NCBI GenBank assembly: GCA_020883125.1 | Contig: JAHREW010000016.1 | Location: 1-64,000 of the forward strand | Direction: 5' to 3' | Length of the DNA stretch: 64,000 nucleotides | Source: Microcoleus sp. CAWBG506 | GTDB taxonomy: Bacteria > Cyanobacteriota > Cyanobacteriia > Cyanobacteriales > Microcoleaceae | Part shown: in pieces, positions 1 to 8,769 of the stretch | How positions within the stretch are numbered: position 1 is the stretch's first letter | Layout: every line of letters starts with the position of its first letter | Position numbers and translations under genes: made by a program | The notes under the pieces: generated by a model | Seen by the model: the letters and a program-made list of their open reading frames with translations, nothing else | The model's database searches: none | What the model was told of the DNA's origin: nothing

Positions 1-56
1 TGAACCAAATGTGCTATTACTATTTTTTGGCGGAGATCGAGAGAATATGCTTTCAT
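1..56 (-). mobile_element. IS630-family transposase, 5' end only (runs off window)
   Basis: An ATG on the minus strand opens a frame reading MKAYSLDLRQKIVIAHLV up to the window edge. This is the characteristic start of IS630/Tc1-like transposases of cyanobacteria (helix-turn-helix N-terminus). Only 18 codons are visible, so neither the catalytic DDE domain nor the far end of the element can be seen. It lies directly after the truncated glutathione S-transferase frame: the stop of that frame (TAA) overlaps the A of this ATG. The insertion therefore seems to have entered that gene. The family call rests on the N-terminal motif alone. Confidence 0.65.
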
Positions 57-613
57 TAATTTTTAATACAAGATGATATTTTGTTATTATTTATTGTACC
101 ATTATACAGCGGGAACCGCTGTATGTTGTAGCGTTGCCGTATTGTGCTGCTAAGGAACGGAAAGATTATTTCAAACCCAAGACGCTCAAGTTGAGGCGTA
201 CCGTCGCACCAACCAGTTCGCATTGTTTCGCGATCGCCCGATCGATAAAAATATCCCCAATTGCGAGTATCTGCTCCCAGTCTAGCATCAAATAACTCTT
301 CAAGTTCTTCGACTTCTCGGCGCAATTCAGGCTCTTTTGGATACAAACCTTGGTTTTCTGGATTGAGAGTATCGAGGTAATGCAAAATATCTGTTGAATC
401 AATAAAGTTCCCAGATTTGGCAACTAAAATGGGAACGCTGCTTCCTCCGTGTTTGCGGGTAGCCCAGAGGTGAAAAGCTGGTACGTGTCTTTCTTCTATG
501 TATGGGATTTTTAGCAAATCCAGGGCCCACCGCACTTTTTCGCAGTAGTGACTGATCGGAATGGTAATAAGGCGGACAACTTCGGTATTGGCAATGGTTG
601 AATGATGATTCAT
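56..613 (-). pseudogene. Glutathione S-transferase, 3'-truncated by IS insertion
   Basis: The 185-residue frame has a thioredoxin-fold N-terminal domain (about residues 13-90) with the CEKVRWAL segment, the cis-proline loop SSVPIL and the DSTDIL segment that bind glutathione. The alpha-helical C-terminal domain begins (LRREVEELEELFD) but breaks off after about residue 165. The last ~20 residues (IQRFPLYNGTINNNKISSC...) are low-complexity read-through into the end of an IS630-type element. Family members of this type are usually about 230-270 residues. The G-site half is present but the H-site half is missing, so the product is probably non-functional. Confidence 0.7.
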
Positions 614-683
614 TGAAGTAATTTAGTTGTGTAAATGTTGGCAGACTTATCGGTCTTTTTTAGAGAATAGCAGAGGCAACTGT

Positions 684-826
684 TATAGCAACCGCCAAGG
701 CGATTAAGGCTGTAGGGGCTCTCGCATTCGGGCGGAAAATCCTTGAGTAAAACCCATAAATTATCTGCCCGAATGCGAGAGCCCTTACCCCAAAGTTATG
801 CCTTAACCACCAAGGCGGTTGCTATA
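684..826. repeat. MITE, TATAGCAACCGCC family (copy A1)
   Basis: A 143-bp palindromic element. Its ends are imperfect 27-bp terminal inverted repeats starting TATAGCAACCGCC and ending GGCGGTTGCTATA. Inside them is a second near-perfect inverted repeat of about 20 bp (GGGCTCTCGCATTCGGGC and its complement). The outer TA dinucleotides fit a TA target duplication as made by IS630/Tc1-type transposases. Copies with the same ends lie at 56338-56465 and 57698-57825. No coding capacity. Confidence 0.8.
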
Positions 827-897
827 ATGGCAAGGGCCGATCGGCAATTAATTTAAAATTCAACTTAAAGCCCATAACAAATTTAACAAATTCAACA

Positions 898-1079
898 AAA
901 AAAATAGGCTAGCCATATTTCACAGCGCCTATCTCAATCAATTTATAAGGGTTCCCCGCAACGCCGTCTTACCTCAGCTTTTGACCTGGTATTTTACCAG
1001 GTGGGCACCGTTGGCTCGGACTTAAAGTTTCTGGGTACAAGCCCAGTTTACTGCTGTCCAAACATCTTGATTCCCGAGA
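898..1079 (-). ncRNA. Probable 6S-like RNA (ssrS/ssaA candidate) downstream of purK
   Basis: The stretch just downstream of purK, on the same strand, is non-coding but highly structured. On the minus strand a TATAAC box (1087-1092) would start a transcript near 1079. It contains a CTGGG/CCCAG hairpin, then an apical ACCTGGT/ACCAGGT hairpin (about 985-1002), and ends in an ATAGGC...GCCTAT stem followed by eight T residues (897-925), a good intrinsic terminator. The resulting length of about 180 nt matches 6S RNA. In Synechococcus the 6Sa RNA gene is, to my recollection, next to and co-transcribed with purK. The identity rests on position, length and fold, not on a covariance search; another small RNA is possible. 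Confidence 0.5.
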
Positions 1080-1187
1080 GTTAAGAGTTATAGATCAAAA
1101 AAACATTATTGGCAGTCACCAACGTCGCAGTAGAACTTGTATTTAATATATACCAACTAACTCGATTTTGGCAACTCTTCCATCGAT

Positions 1188-2375
1188 CTAATTTGCATTC
1201 CAGATAGATTCAATGGTTTGAGCGATCGCCTCTGCTGGCGATCGCCCATGCTCCAACGCTTCCTCATCCAGCAAAACAGTAACGTGACCCAGTTTGCGGC
1301 CCGGACGCGATACTTTCTTACCATACCAATGCACAAAAGCACCCTCGATTTGTGCCAGTTGTTTTCGTTTTTCTGAATAATCGGACTCAGCCGATTCATA
1401 GCCTAGTAAATTTACCATCACAGCACCGGCAGAGTTTAAATCGCAATTGCCTAAAGGCAGTTGACAAACTGCACGCAAATGTTGTTCAAATTGTGAAGTT
1501 TTGCAAGCATCGATGGTAAAGTGTCCCGAATTGTGCGTGCGCGGTGCAATTTCATTTACCAATAGTTGATTGTCGGCGGTTAAAAATAGTTCAATGCCGA
1601 ACACGCCCACAGCTTGTAAACTATTGAGGAGAGTACGGGCGATCGCCTCAGCTTCGGCTTCAATCTCCAAACTAATCCGGGCCGGTGCGATCGCCAGACG
1701 ACAAACCTGATTTTCCTGTTGAGTTTCCACGATCGGGTAAATGGCAATTTCACCCTGAGCCGATCGAGCTGCAATTACAGCCAATTCGCGATCGAAAGGC
1801 ACAAACTCTTCCACCAACAAAGCCACACCTTTTAGCTTAACACAAATTGAGTCAAAACTTTCCCGATCTTTCACAACAAAAGTACCTTGACCATCATAAC
1901 CGTGGCGGCGAACTTTGATAACCAAAGGAAAATTCAATGGCAAATCATGGCCACAATCCCATTCCCAAAACCTCGGAGTTGGCAAACCCAAATCTTGTAA
2001 ATAACAGCGCTGCACGTACTTATCCAACAAAGGAGCAAGGGACGACAAACTAGGCTGAAATAAAACACCTTCCCTTTCTAGCGTCCGCAAACCATCCAAA
2101 TCCACAAACTCATTTTCAAAGGTAATAACATCAGAGCGAGTGGCCAATTCAGCAGTAGCATTCACATCATCAATTGCCGCTAAAACAGTATCACTAGCAA
2201 CAGAAATTGCCGGGTCAGTAGCCAGGGGAGTTTGCACCACCAATTCAATACCCAGCCTCCTAGCAGCAGCCCCCATCATCCAAGCTAGTTGACCCCCGCC
2301 GACAACACCCACCCGTTGAATTTTGGAATACGGATTAGCAGCGGTTTGACTTAATTTCATCTGAGTAATTTTCAT
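1188..2375 (-). CDS. purK: N5-carboxyaminoimidazole ribonucleotide synthase PurK
   Basis: Cytosolic ATP-grasp enzyme of purine synthesis. It makes N5-CAIR from AIR, bicarbonate and ATP, the substrate for PurE. The 395-residue protein has the family length. It shows the N-terminal VGVVGGGQLAWMM nucleotide fold (from residue 22), the central ATP-grasp domain (KVRRHGYDGQGT, VEEFVPFDRELAVI) and the diagnostic NEIAPRTHNSGHFT segment with metal-binding acidic and Asn residues. The first ~20 residues form a short extension; an in-frame ATG at codon 7 is an alternative start. The purD gene lies on the opposite strand 550 bp away, so two purine genes are neighbours but divergent. The candidate 6S RNA follows within about 110 bp. 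Confidence 0.96.
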   Translation of the reverse strand: MKITQMKLSQTAANPYSKIQRVGVVGGGQLAWMMGAAARRLGIELVVQTPLATDPAISVASDTVLAAIDDVNATAELATRSDVITFENEFVDLDGLRTLEREGVLFQPSLSSLAPLLDKYVQRCYLQDLGLPTPRFWEWDCGHDLPLNFPLVIKVRRHGYDGQGTFVVKDRESFDSICVKLKGVALLVEEFVPFDRELAVIAARSAQGEIAIYPIVETQQENQVCRLAIAPARISLEIEAEAEAIARTLLNSLQAVGVFGIELFLTADNQLLVNEIAPRTHNSGHFTIDACKTSQFEQHLRAVCQLPLGNCDLNSAGAVMVNLLGYESAESDYSEKRKQLAQIEGAFVHWYGKKVSRPGRKLGHVTVLLDEEALEHGRSPAEAIAQTIESIWNAN

Positions 2376-2423
2376 TATGTTAACCTGACTATTTTATAGC
2401 AAAAAGTACCGCTCTTAATATCC

Positions 2424-2490
2424 TGTAGGGGCGGGTTCACCAACAATATATAACAAGTACCAAAAATCGTAATAAACCCGCCCCCACCCC
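2424..2490. repeat. Small palindromic element, TGTAGGGGCGGGTTCACC family (B1)
   Basis: A 67-bp hairpin-type repeat opening TGTAGGGGCGGGTTCACC and closing AAACCCGCCCCCACCCC. The arms share the GGGGCGGGTT core in inverted order. Related copies occur at 54421-54590 and 61384-61614 and inside the MITEs at 56338 and 57698. It lies in the purK-purD divergent region and has no coding capacity. Confidence 0.75.
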
Positions 2491-2925
2491 GCGCGAGAGT
2501 CTGCGATCGCTCTGGGTGCAAGATGTAAGTTGAAATGCGTCCAGGACTGTGAGAGTAATTACAGAATTAATCAACCAGCAACAAGTTAAATAAAAGTATT
2601 GATTTAAGGAATAACCGCAGAATGCTGGAGCTGCGAAAGCCTCTAATTCAGTCCTGGAAGCACAGCATCTACATATAGCGTTTTGTAGGGGCAATCCTAG
2701 GCCCGGTTGCCCCTAGGCCTACGATTGTTACAAAAAGATCTAATCATGGCACTGGTTGGTCCATGGTCAAACAGCAGCCAATCCCGGACGATCGAGAAAA
2801 GTGCCACATCTAGCAATTCCCTAGCGCCAAGCATGGCATAATTGAGAGCACTGCAAAAAGCAGATAGATAAGTACGAACACTGCAAAGTGGCCATTCAGG
2901 CAAAAAAATTATAGGTGAGGATGCT
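2491..2925. other. purK-purD intergenic region with a short hairpin
   Basis: No gene is supported in this 435-bp stretch. It holds one GC-rich inverted repeat (TAGGGGCAA at 2686-2694 against TTGCCCCTA at 2707-2715), which resembles the edge sequences of the local MITEs. It presumably also holds the purD promoter, but I could not pick a convincing -35/-10 pair. Confidence 0.4.
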
Positions 2926-4209
2926 GTGAAAGTTTTGGTTGTGGGGAACGGAGGTCGCGAACACGCGATCGCAAAAAAACTGCTCGAATCAACGCGGATT
3001 AAACAAATCTTCTGCGTACCAGGCAACGGCGGCACAGCTACCACCAACGGCTGCCAAAATTTGTCACTCAACATCGACGACTTCCAAGGCATGGAACGCT
3101 TTGTGATGGTCAACAACATCGGACTTGTCATCGTCGGGCCCGAATTGCCCCTATCACTAGGGATCGTTGACTACTTCCAACAGAAAAAACTCATGGTTTT
3201 CGGCCCCACCAAAGCCGGAGCCCAAATTGAGTCGAGCAAATCCTGGGCGAAGGAATTAATGATCGAAGCAGGAATCCCAACACCCAAAGCAGCCGTATTT
3301 ACCAACCCAGAAGCAGCCAAAGCATACGTTGTTGAACAAGGAACCCCGATCGTCATCAAAGCAGACGGACTGGCATCAGGCAAAGGAGTCACCGTTGCCA
3401 CCACTGTCAAAATGGCTCACACCGCCATCAACACCATTTTTCGCGGCGAATTCGGCACCGACAACATCCGAGTCGTAGTCGAAGAATATATAACAGGTCA
3501 AGAAGTATCGATTCTCGCCCTCACCGACGGCATTACAGTAGAACCCCTGGTCCCCGCCCAAGACCACAAAGCCATCGGCGAAGGTGACAAGGGAGCCAAC
3601 ACGGGGGGCATGGGAGCCTACGCACCAGCACCCATTGTCACCCCAGAGCTCATGGACAGGATTCAAACAGAAATTTTGGAACCCACCCTCACAGCTTTGC
3701 AAAAACGCAAAATCGACTATCGCGGCGTACTCTACGCAGGTTTAATGATTACACCCGAAGGAGAACCCAAAGTCTTAGAATTCAACTGCCGCTTTGGAGA
3801 TCCCGAAACCCAAGCCGTGTTGTCTCTACTGGAAACCCCCCTGGAAGATTTGTTGCTAGCCTGCTGCGTGCAGCGTTTAGGAGATTTTTCGGACATTCGC
3901 TGGAAGTCCGGGGCTTCGGTTTGCGTCGTTTTGGCCTCTGGGGGTTATCCTGGAAATTTCCAAAAAGGCAAAACTATTACAGGCATTGAGGAAGCCGAAG
4001 CCAAAGGTGCAGAAGTCTTTCATGCCGGCACTCAGTTGAAGCAGCAGCAGTTAGTCAGCGACGGTGGTCGGGTTTTGGGTGTCACTGCTGTGGGAGAAAC
4101 TTTGGAACAAGCTATTGCTAAAGCTTACGAGGCGGTAGATTGTATTCAGTTTGAAGGAGTCTACTGTCGGCGCGACATCGGCCGTCGAGCTTTGGCAGAC
4201 AAAAATTAG
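2926..4209 (+). CDS. purD: Phosphoribosylamine-glycine ligase PurD (GAR synthetase)
   Basis: Cytosolic ATP-grasp ligase joining 5-phosphoribosylamine and glycine, the second step of purine synthesis. The 427 residues match the family length. Visible hallmarks are NGGREHAIA near the N-terminus, GPELPLSLGIVDYF, the ATP-grasp loop KADGLASGKGV (about residues 145-155), QDHKAIGEGDKGANTGGMG and the metal site NCRFGDPETQ. The gene is followed after 162 bp by nblS in the same orientation. The purD-nblS order is a conserved cyanobacterial pairing, although the two products are not functionally linked in any obvious way. Confidence 0.97.
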   Translation: MKVLVVGNGGREHAIAKKLLESTRIKQIFCVPGNGGTATTNGCQNLSLNIDDFQGMERFVMVNNIGLVIVGPELPLSLGIVDYFQQKKLMVFGPTKAGAQIESSKSWAKELMIEAGIPTPKAAVFTNPEAAKAYVVEQGTPIVIKADGLASGKGVTVATTVKMAHTAINTIFRGEFGTDNIRVVVEEYITGQEVSILALTDGITVEPLVPAQDHKAIGEGDKGANTGGMGAYAPAPIVTPELMDRIQTEILEPTLTALQKRKIDYRGVLYAGLMITPEGEPKVLEFNCRFGDPETQAVLSLLETPLEDLLLACCVQRLGDFSDIRWKSGASVCVVLASGGYPGNFQKGKTITGIEEAEAKGAEVFHAGTQLKQQQLVSDGGRVLGVTAVGETLEQAIAKAYEAVDCIQFEGVYCRRDIGRRALADKN

Positions 4210-4371
4210 GAATTTCGACATCGGCCACTTGCGGGAACTCAAGCAATCTCAAAGTAGAAGTGTCACAATAAATCTGGGTTCTTTTCAGTGGTGGCAGTGT
4301 ACTCATTCAGTGTACAAAAGCTGAGGGAAAGCCACTTTATTTAATTCTACTTTAAAATTTTAACTGGTAAA

Positions 4372-6543
4372 ATGTTGGCCATACTAAACAAAATCGGAGA
4401 AATTATTGCTCGCTGGTGGTCGGAGTTTACTCTCCAGACTCGCCTGATGGCCGGTGCTACCCTCGTAGTTTCCTTAATTATGAGCGGCCTGACATTCTGG
4501 GCCGTCAATACTATCCAACAAGATGCCAGACTTAATGATACCCGCTACGGTCGTGACCTGGGCTTGTTGTTATCGGCTAATGTGGCTCCCCTGATTGCCA
4601 AAAACGACCGCTCGGAGGTTGCTCGTTTTTCCCGTCAATTTTATAGCAGCACCTCTAGCGTCCGCTATATGCTCTATGCTGACGAAGCAGGGGATATTTT
4701 TCTGGGGATACCTTTCTCGGAATCGGAGGTGCAAACTTCCTTGACTCTGCGACGTCAGATTAAACTTCCTGATAGTTTTATCGCTGATATTGAGGCGAGA
4801 AATTTGACTTCTGTGCCTTTGGTGCGACAACACTTGACTCCTGATGGAGAAGTTACTGATGTCTTTGTTCCTCTGATTCATGAAGATAAATATTTGGGAG
4901 TTTTGGCGATCGGGATTAATCCCAATCCCGCTGCTGTCGTCTCTTCTAATTTGACCAGAGATGTCACTTTAGCAGTATTTGTGACTATTTGGGTCATGGT
5001 AATTTTGGGAGCTGTATTTAATGCGCTGACGATTACTCAACCAATTAAACAATTAGTTTTGGGAGTTAAAAACATTGCTAGTGGAAATTTTAAGCAGCGA
5101 GTAGACTTACCTTTGGGTGGAGAATTGGGCGAGTTGATTGGTAGTTTTAATGAGATGGCTCAGAAATTAGAAAGTTATGAAGAACAAAATATTGAAGAAC
5201 TAACAGCGGAAAAAGCTAAGTTAGAAACTTTGGTTTCAACGATTGCTGATGGTGCTCTTTTATTAGACGCCAATTTGCAGGTTATTTTAGTTAATCCGAC
5301 GGGTAGGCGGATTTTTGGATGGGAAGGCAAAAATGCGATCGGAGTTAATGTCCTCCACATTTTGCCTGCGGAAGTGCGGCAGGAATTGGCGAGACCTCTC
5401 CACCAAATAGCTGGGGGCGATCGCGAAGGTGGCGAATTTCGGATCTCGATGAGCGAACCCATAAACCGCACCATTCGGATTGTCTTAACTACTGTAATTC
5501 TCCACAAAGCACCAGGCACAGAATCTCTGTGCAAAAGCTGTATCCGCGACGATGAAAATACTTGTAATGAACCGGAACGACCGGAGGTTGTGGAATGTAC
5601 TTTCTACGAACAAACATCGAAATATCAAGGTTCTGGTCAATACCGGGAGAGTCTAAAAGGTATTGCGATGACCGTGCAGGATATCACGCGGGAAGTGGAA
5701 CTAAATGAAGCTAAAAGCAATTTTATTAGCAATGTTTCTCACGAATTGAGAACGCCTTTGTTTAATATCAAATCTTTTATTGAAACTCTCTACGAATACG
5801 GAGAAGACCTTCAAGAAAGTGAGCGGCGGGAGTTTCTGGAAATTGCTAATCGAGAAACCGATCGACTAACTCGGTTAGTTAACGATGTGCTAGACTTATC
5901 GCGGCTGGAATCCTGTCGAGTTTATCAATTGGACGCAGTGGATTTGTCTCAAGCTGTGGAACAAACCCTACGCACTTATAAATTGAATGCGAAGGATAAA
6001 GGTATTGAACTGGAACAAGATGTTGACCCGAATTTGCCCTCTGCTTTAGGTCATTACGATTTGCTGCTACAAGTATTGGCAAATTTAGTGGGAAATGCTT
6101 TGAAATTTACTTCGGCTGGTGGTAGGGTTGCTATTCGAGCTTACCTGCTAGACGCTGAGACTGAAAACCACAATGATACTGCTTCCGCACACCACAACCT
6201 ATCATCGGAATCACACAATTTTCCGGCGGTGCGCATCGAAATTTCTGATACTGGGATTGGCATAGATCCGGAAGACCAACAGGCAATTTTCGATCGCTTT
6301 TTTAGGGTAGAAAACAGAGTTCACACTTTAGAAGGAACCGGATTAGGTCTTTCTATTGTCAGAAACATTATTGACAAGCACCACACTAAAATTAATTTAG
6401 TTAGCGAAGTTAATGTGGGTACGACTTTCTGGTTTGATTTGGCAGTTTATCAGCCTAAAAAAACCTTAGAAATTGAAAATTCTTGGCCGGTTGAGGTAAA
6501 AGTTGAGAGTGAAACAATTTCGAGTCATGTTAATACTAACTGA
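4372..6543 (+). CDS. nblS: Sensor histidine kinase NblS (Hik33/DspA)
   Basis: Membrane-bound two-component kinase of high light, cold, nutrient and osmotic stress responses; it controls phycobilisome degradation and high-light genes through RpaB/NblR-type regulators. The 723 residues show a first transmembrane helix (about 27-47), a periplasmic sensor region, a second helix (about 200-222), a HAMP linker (about 222-275), a coiled coil and PAS domain (about 285-440), a HisKA box VSHELRTPL with His457, and a HATPase domain with NLVGNALKF, DTGIGI and GTGLGLSIV. A cysteine-rich stretch sits at the end of the PAS domain (CKSC, then C after seven residues, and a fourth C). The purD neighbour and near full-length similarity in architecture support the orthology call. 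Confidence 0.93.
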   Translation: MLAILNKIGEIIARWWSEFTLQTRLMAGATLVVSLIMSGLTFWAVNTIQQDARLNDTRYGRDLGLLLSANVAPLIAKNDRSEVARFSRQFYSSTSSVRYMLYADEAGDIFLGIPFSESEVQTSLTLRRQIKLPDSFIADIEARNLTSVPLVRQHLTPDGEVTDVFVPLIHEDKYLGVLAIGINPNPAAVVSSNLTRDVTLAVFVTIWVMVILGAVFNALTITQPIKQLVLGVKNIASGNFKQRVDLPLGGELGELIGSFNEMAQKLESYEEQNIEELTAEKAKLETLVSTIADGALLLDANLQVILVNPTGRRIFGWEGKNAIGVNVLHILPAEVRQELARPLHQIAGGDREGGEFRISMSEPINRTIRIVLTTVILHKAPGTESLCKSCIRDDENTCNEPERPEVVECTFYEQTSKYQGSGQYRESLKGIAMTVQDITREVELNEAKSNFISNVSHELRTPLFNIKSFIETLYEYGEDLQESERREFLEIANRETDRLTRLVNDVLDLSRLESCRVYQLDAVDLSQAVEQTLRTYKLNAKDKGIELEQDVDPNLPSALGHYDLLLQVLANLVGNALKFTSAGGRVAIRAYLLDAETENHNDTASAHHNLSSESHNFPAVRIEISDTGIGIDPEDQQAIFDRFFRVENRVHTLEGTGLGLSIVRNIIDKHHTKINLVSEVNVGTTFWFDLAVYQPKKTLEIENSWPVEVKVESETISSHVNTN

Positions 6544-6801
6544 CAAAATGCTGGCATCATCAGTGTAGATTATCCTTAGCTGTCGTATTTAAGCTCAATT
6601 TAACGGATAAAACTACATACCAGCACCAATAAGTACCAATTCCAAATAATCCCCCCTCGGTCAAATTAGTCATTAACATAAATGTTAATAAATACAAAGA
6701 CAAAAATGACTTAGTAGGATGGCTATATAACAGAAGAAAAAAGTAAAATTGCCAAGCGGTAAATTAACCTAATGACAAGTAAAACAAGTTCGCTGTTAGA
6801 A

Positions 6802-6826
6802 CCCCGACTTCTTAAAAAAGTCGGGG
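6802..6826. terminator. Hairpin between convergent nblS and rps1
   Basis: CCCCGACTT and AAGTCGGGG form a perfect 9-bp stem around a 7-nt A-rich loop, between two convergent genes. It could stop transcription from either side, although no long U-tract follows on either strand. The flanking region 6544-6801 holds nothing else that I can support. Confidence 0.55.
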
Positions 6827-6844
6827 CGGTAATTAGACTGCGAC

Positions 6845-7744
6845 TTAAGAAAGGCTTTTTCTAGCACGTTCGGCTCTTTCTTCTGCGGTATCCATCACGT
6901 CTGCCATCTTTTCGACTATTTCTCCTGGATAAGTTTCCAAAATCCGGGTAGAAAGTGAAATTCTGCCCCGGCTTTCATCGAGGTCAATCACAATTGCTTT
7001 CAAGATTTGACCAGGAGAAAATAGCTGGGACAGGTTTTCAATATATTTTTGGCTGACTTGCTTGATGTGCAGCAAACCGCTAATTCCTTCCATGTCTATA
7101 AACACGCCAAAAGGCTTAATGCTGCTGACTTTTCCTTCTACTAATTGACCGATTTGTAACTGACTGAAGGCAGAGGATTGAGTTGCTAGGCGCTGGGAAA
7201 GTACCAGTTTTTGTCTCTCTTGGTCTATTTCCAAGAAGCTCACAGTCAAAGCTTGACCGACGAGGGATTCTATGTTATCTCGATCGATTAAGTGCGATCG
7301 GGGAATAAAGCCACGCATTCCCTGGACATCCACCGTCACCCCGCCCTTATTTGCGCCCGAAACCCGCACCTGAAGCACCTTGCCGCTTTCCTGCAATTCG
7401 ATTAGCTGTTCCCACGCTTCCTGAATTTGTAGCTGTCGCAGAGACAAAGTAACTTGGCCATCTGCATCTTGTTCGCGGATAATTAAAAAATCCCGTTCCT
7501 CTTGCAAAGGCACGACTTCCGACAAATTCGCGATGGTTCTCAAAGCAGCTTCTTGGATGGGTAAAAACGCCGAAGACTTGCCACCGATATCAACATACGC
7601 ACCATTTGAGTCGTGTTCCAAGACTTTGCCACGCACAACTTGTCCCTTCTGAAACTCGTAGTTGTGCTGTTCAAGGGCTTTTGCAAAATCGTCCATTGAA
7701 AAGGATGCTTTTGCGCTTTGAGAACCTGTAGATTTGGAATTCAT
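6845..7744 (-). CDS. Ribosomal protein S1 homologue (Rps1B-type)
   Basis: An RNA-binding protein of 299 residues with three S1 (OB-fold) repeats at about residues 32-103, 119-187 and 202-273. The third carries the classical GVFIDMEGISGLLHI pattern. Cyanobacteria carry two short S1 proteins in place of the six-domain enterobacterial S1. This shorter one is closest in layout to the Rps1b/Nbp1-type protein, which takes part in mRNA recruitment to the 30S subunit. The C-terminus is a charged helix (AEERAERARKSLS). A heptamer repeat array lies in its upstream region, between it and the next gene. S1 family membership is certain; the paralogue assignment is an inference. Confidence 0.88.
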   Translation of the reverse strand: MNSKSTGSQSAKASFSMDDFAKALEQHNYEFQKGQVVRGKVLEHDSNGAYVDIGGKSSAFLPIQEAALRTIANLSEVVPLQEERDFLIIREQDADGQVTLSLRQLQIQEAWEQLIELQESGKVLQVRVSGANKGGVTVDVQGMRGFIPRSHLIDRDNIESLVGQALTVSFLEIDQERQKLVLSQRLATQSSAFSQLQIGQLVEGKVSSIKPFGVFIDMEGISGLLHIKQVSQKYIENLSQLFSPGQILKAIVIDLDESRGRISLSTRILETYPGEIVEKMADVMDTAEERAERARKSLS

Positions 7745-7751
7745 GTAAGTT

Positions 7752-7826
7752 TAGTTGTCAGTTATCAGTTGTCAGTTGTCAGTTGTCAGTTGTCAGTTGT
7801 CAGTTGTCAGTTGTTGGTTGTTGGTA
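7752..7826. repeat. Heptamer tandem repeat, GTTGTCA unit
   Basis: About ten consecutive copies of a GTTGTCA/GTTATCA heptamer between the dienelactone hydrolase and S1 genes. The last copies drift to GTTGTTG. This is a short tandemly repeated repetitive (STRR) array of the type known from filamentous cyanobacteria. No coding or CRISPR-like organisation is seen. Confidence 0.85.
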
Positions 7827-7867
7827 GAAAATTTTCCCCGTCTCCACATCTCCCATTCTCCTCATCT

Positions 7868-8614
7868 CTAAACAGGTTGAAGTTCCTGTTGAAATAGGTG
7901 CTTGACTTGCTCCCACGATTCGGCTGCTGCGGTAGCGTCATAACTGCCGCGGTGGTTGCAGAAGAAACCGTGATCGGCATTGTAGCGGAAAATTCGGTGA
8001 GAAATATGATGTTTTTCCAATTCTGTGGCAATTCGATCGACTTGTTCGGAAGGAATGCTGGCGTCTTGAATGCCGTAAAAGCCGTAGAGAGTGCCTTTAA
8101 TCTCTGCTGTGCGAGTGATGGTGGGGGGGCCACCACGGGGGGTTTGGGTGGCGATACCAGCACCGTAGAATGATGCTGTAGCCTTGATTTCCGGTAAGGT
8201 GGCGGCGAGGTAGGCTACGTGTCCGCCAAAGCAGAAGCCGATGCAGCCAAAGTCTGGTTGGTTCACAAATGGCAAGGTTTTGAGGTAGTCGATGGTGGCT
8301 TGGATGTCGCTCTGAAGTTCGGGTGCGGTAGTTTGTTCTTTGTATTTTCTGCCGATTTTGATGTCTTCGGCTGTGTAGCCTGTTTCAAAGCTGGGGGCGA
8401 GGCGTTGGTAAATGGCTGGGGCGATCGCCACATAGCCCTCTTTTGCTATTCTTTCGGTAACTTCGCGGATGTGCGAGTTGACACCAAAGATTTCTTGAAT
8501 GACGATAACTGCGGGAAATTGTCCTGCTGCTGCGGGTTGGGCTAGGTAGGCGGCGATTTGCAAATCGCCGTTGGGGATTTTGACGTGAGCTGTATGAATT
8601 TCTGAGTTGGTCAT
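7868..8614 (-). CDS. Dienelactone hydrolase family protein
   Basis: An alpha/beta hydrolase of 248 residues with a complete Cys-Asp-His triad: nucleophile Cys128 in GFCFGG, Asp184 in GIQDASIPS and His215 in NADHGFF. Glu41 in VIQEIFG is the typical residue that holds the Cys thiolate. Length and motifs fit carboxymethylenebutenolidase-like proteins. The natural substrate in cyanobacteria is unknown; a general carboxylesterase role is all that the sequence supports. It is likely cytosolic, with no signal peptide. It is transcribed in the same direction as the S1 gene but separated from it by a repeat array, so an operon is doubtful. Confidence 0.9.
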   Translation of the reverse strand: MTNSEIHTAHVKIPNGDLQIAAYLAQPAAAGQFPAVIVIQEIFGVNSHIREVTERIAKEGYVAIAPAIYQRLAPSFETGYTAEDIKIGRKYKEQTTAPELQSDIQATIDYLKTLPFVNQPDFGCIGFCFGGHVAYLAATLPEIKATASFYGAGIATQTPRGGPPTITRTAEIKGTLYGFYGIQDASIPSEQVDRIATELEKHHISHRIFRYNADHGFFCNHRGSYDATAAAESWEQVKHLFQQELQPV

Positions 8615-8629
8615 TTGTGAATGAGATTT

Positions 8630-8685
8630 TTGTTATTGAACCGCGAAGGCGCGAAGAACACGAAGGAAGAAAAGAGAAGTTTTGT
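8630..8685. repeat. Dispersed intergenic repeat (GAACCGCGAAGGCGCGAAG type)
   Basis: A 40-50 bp purine-rich stretch starting near GAACCGCGAAGGCGCGAAG and continuing as AACACGAAGGAAG. I recognise it as a dispersed repeat found in intergenic regions of many cyanobacteria. It gives rise to a spurious 71-codon frame. Its function is unknown. Confidence 0.5.
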
Positions 8686-8769
8686 ATGAATATTTTTCCT
8701 ATTATACCAATATTTTGGGCTGAATATTTTTTTGTTTTCGGACTCTTAGTGTGTTGCGGTTGGTTAATT

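Noticed and set aside
2437-2694. Leftward 85-codon frame between purK and purD
   Set aside because: Starts in a palindromic repeat and ends in another; Cys-rich composition without any domain.
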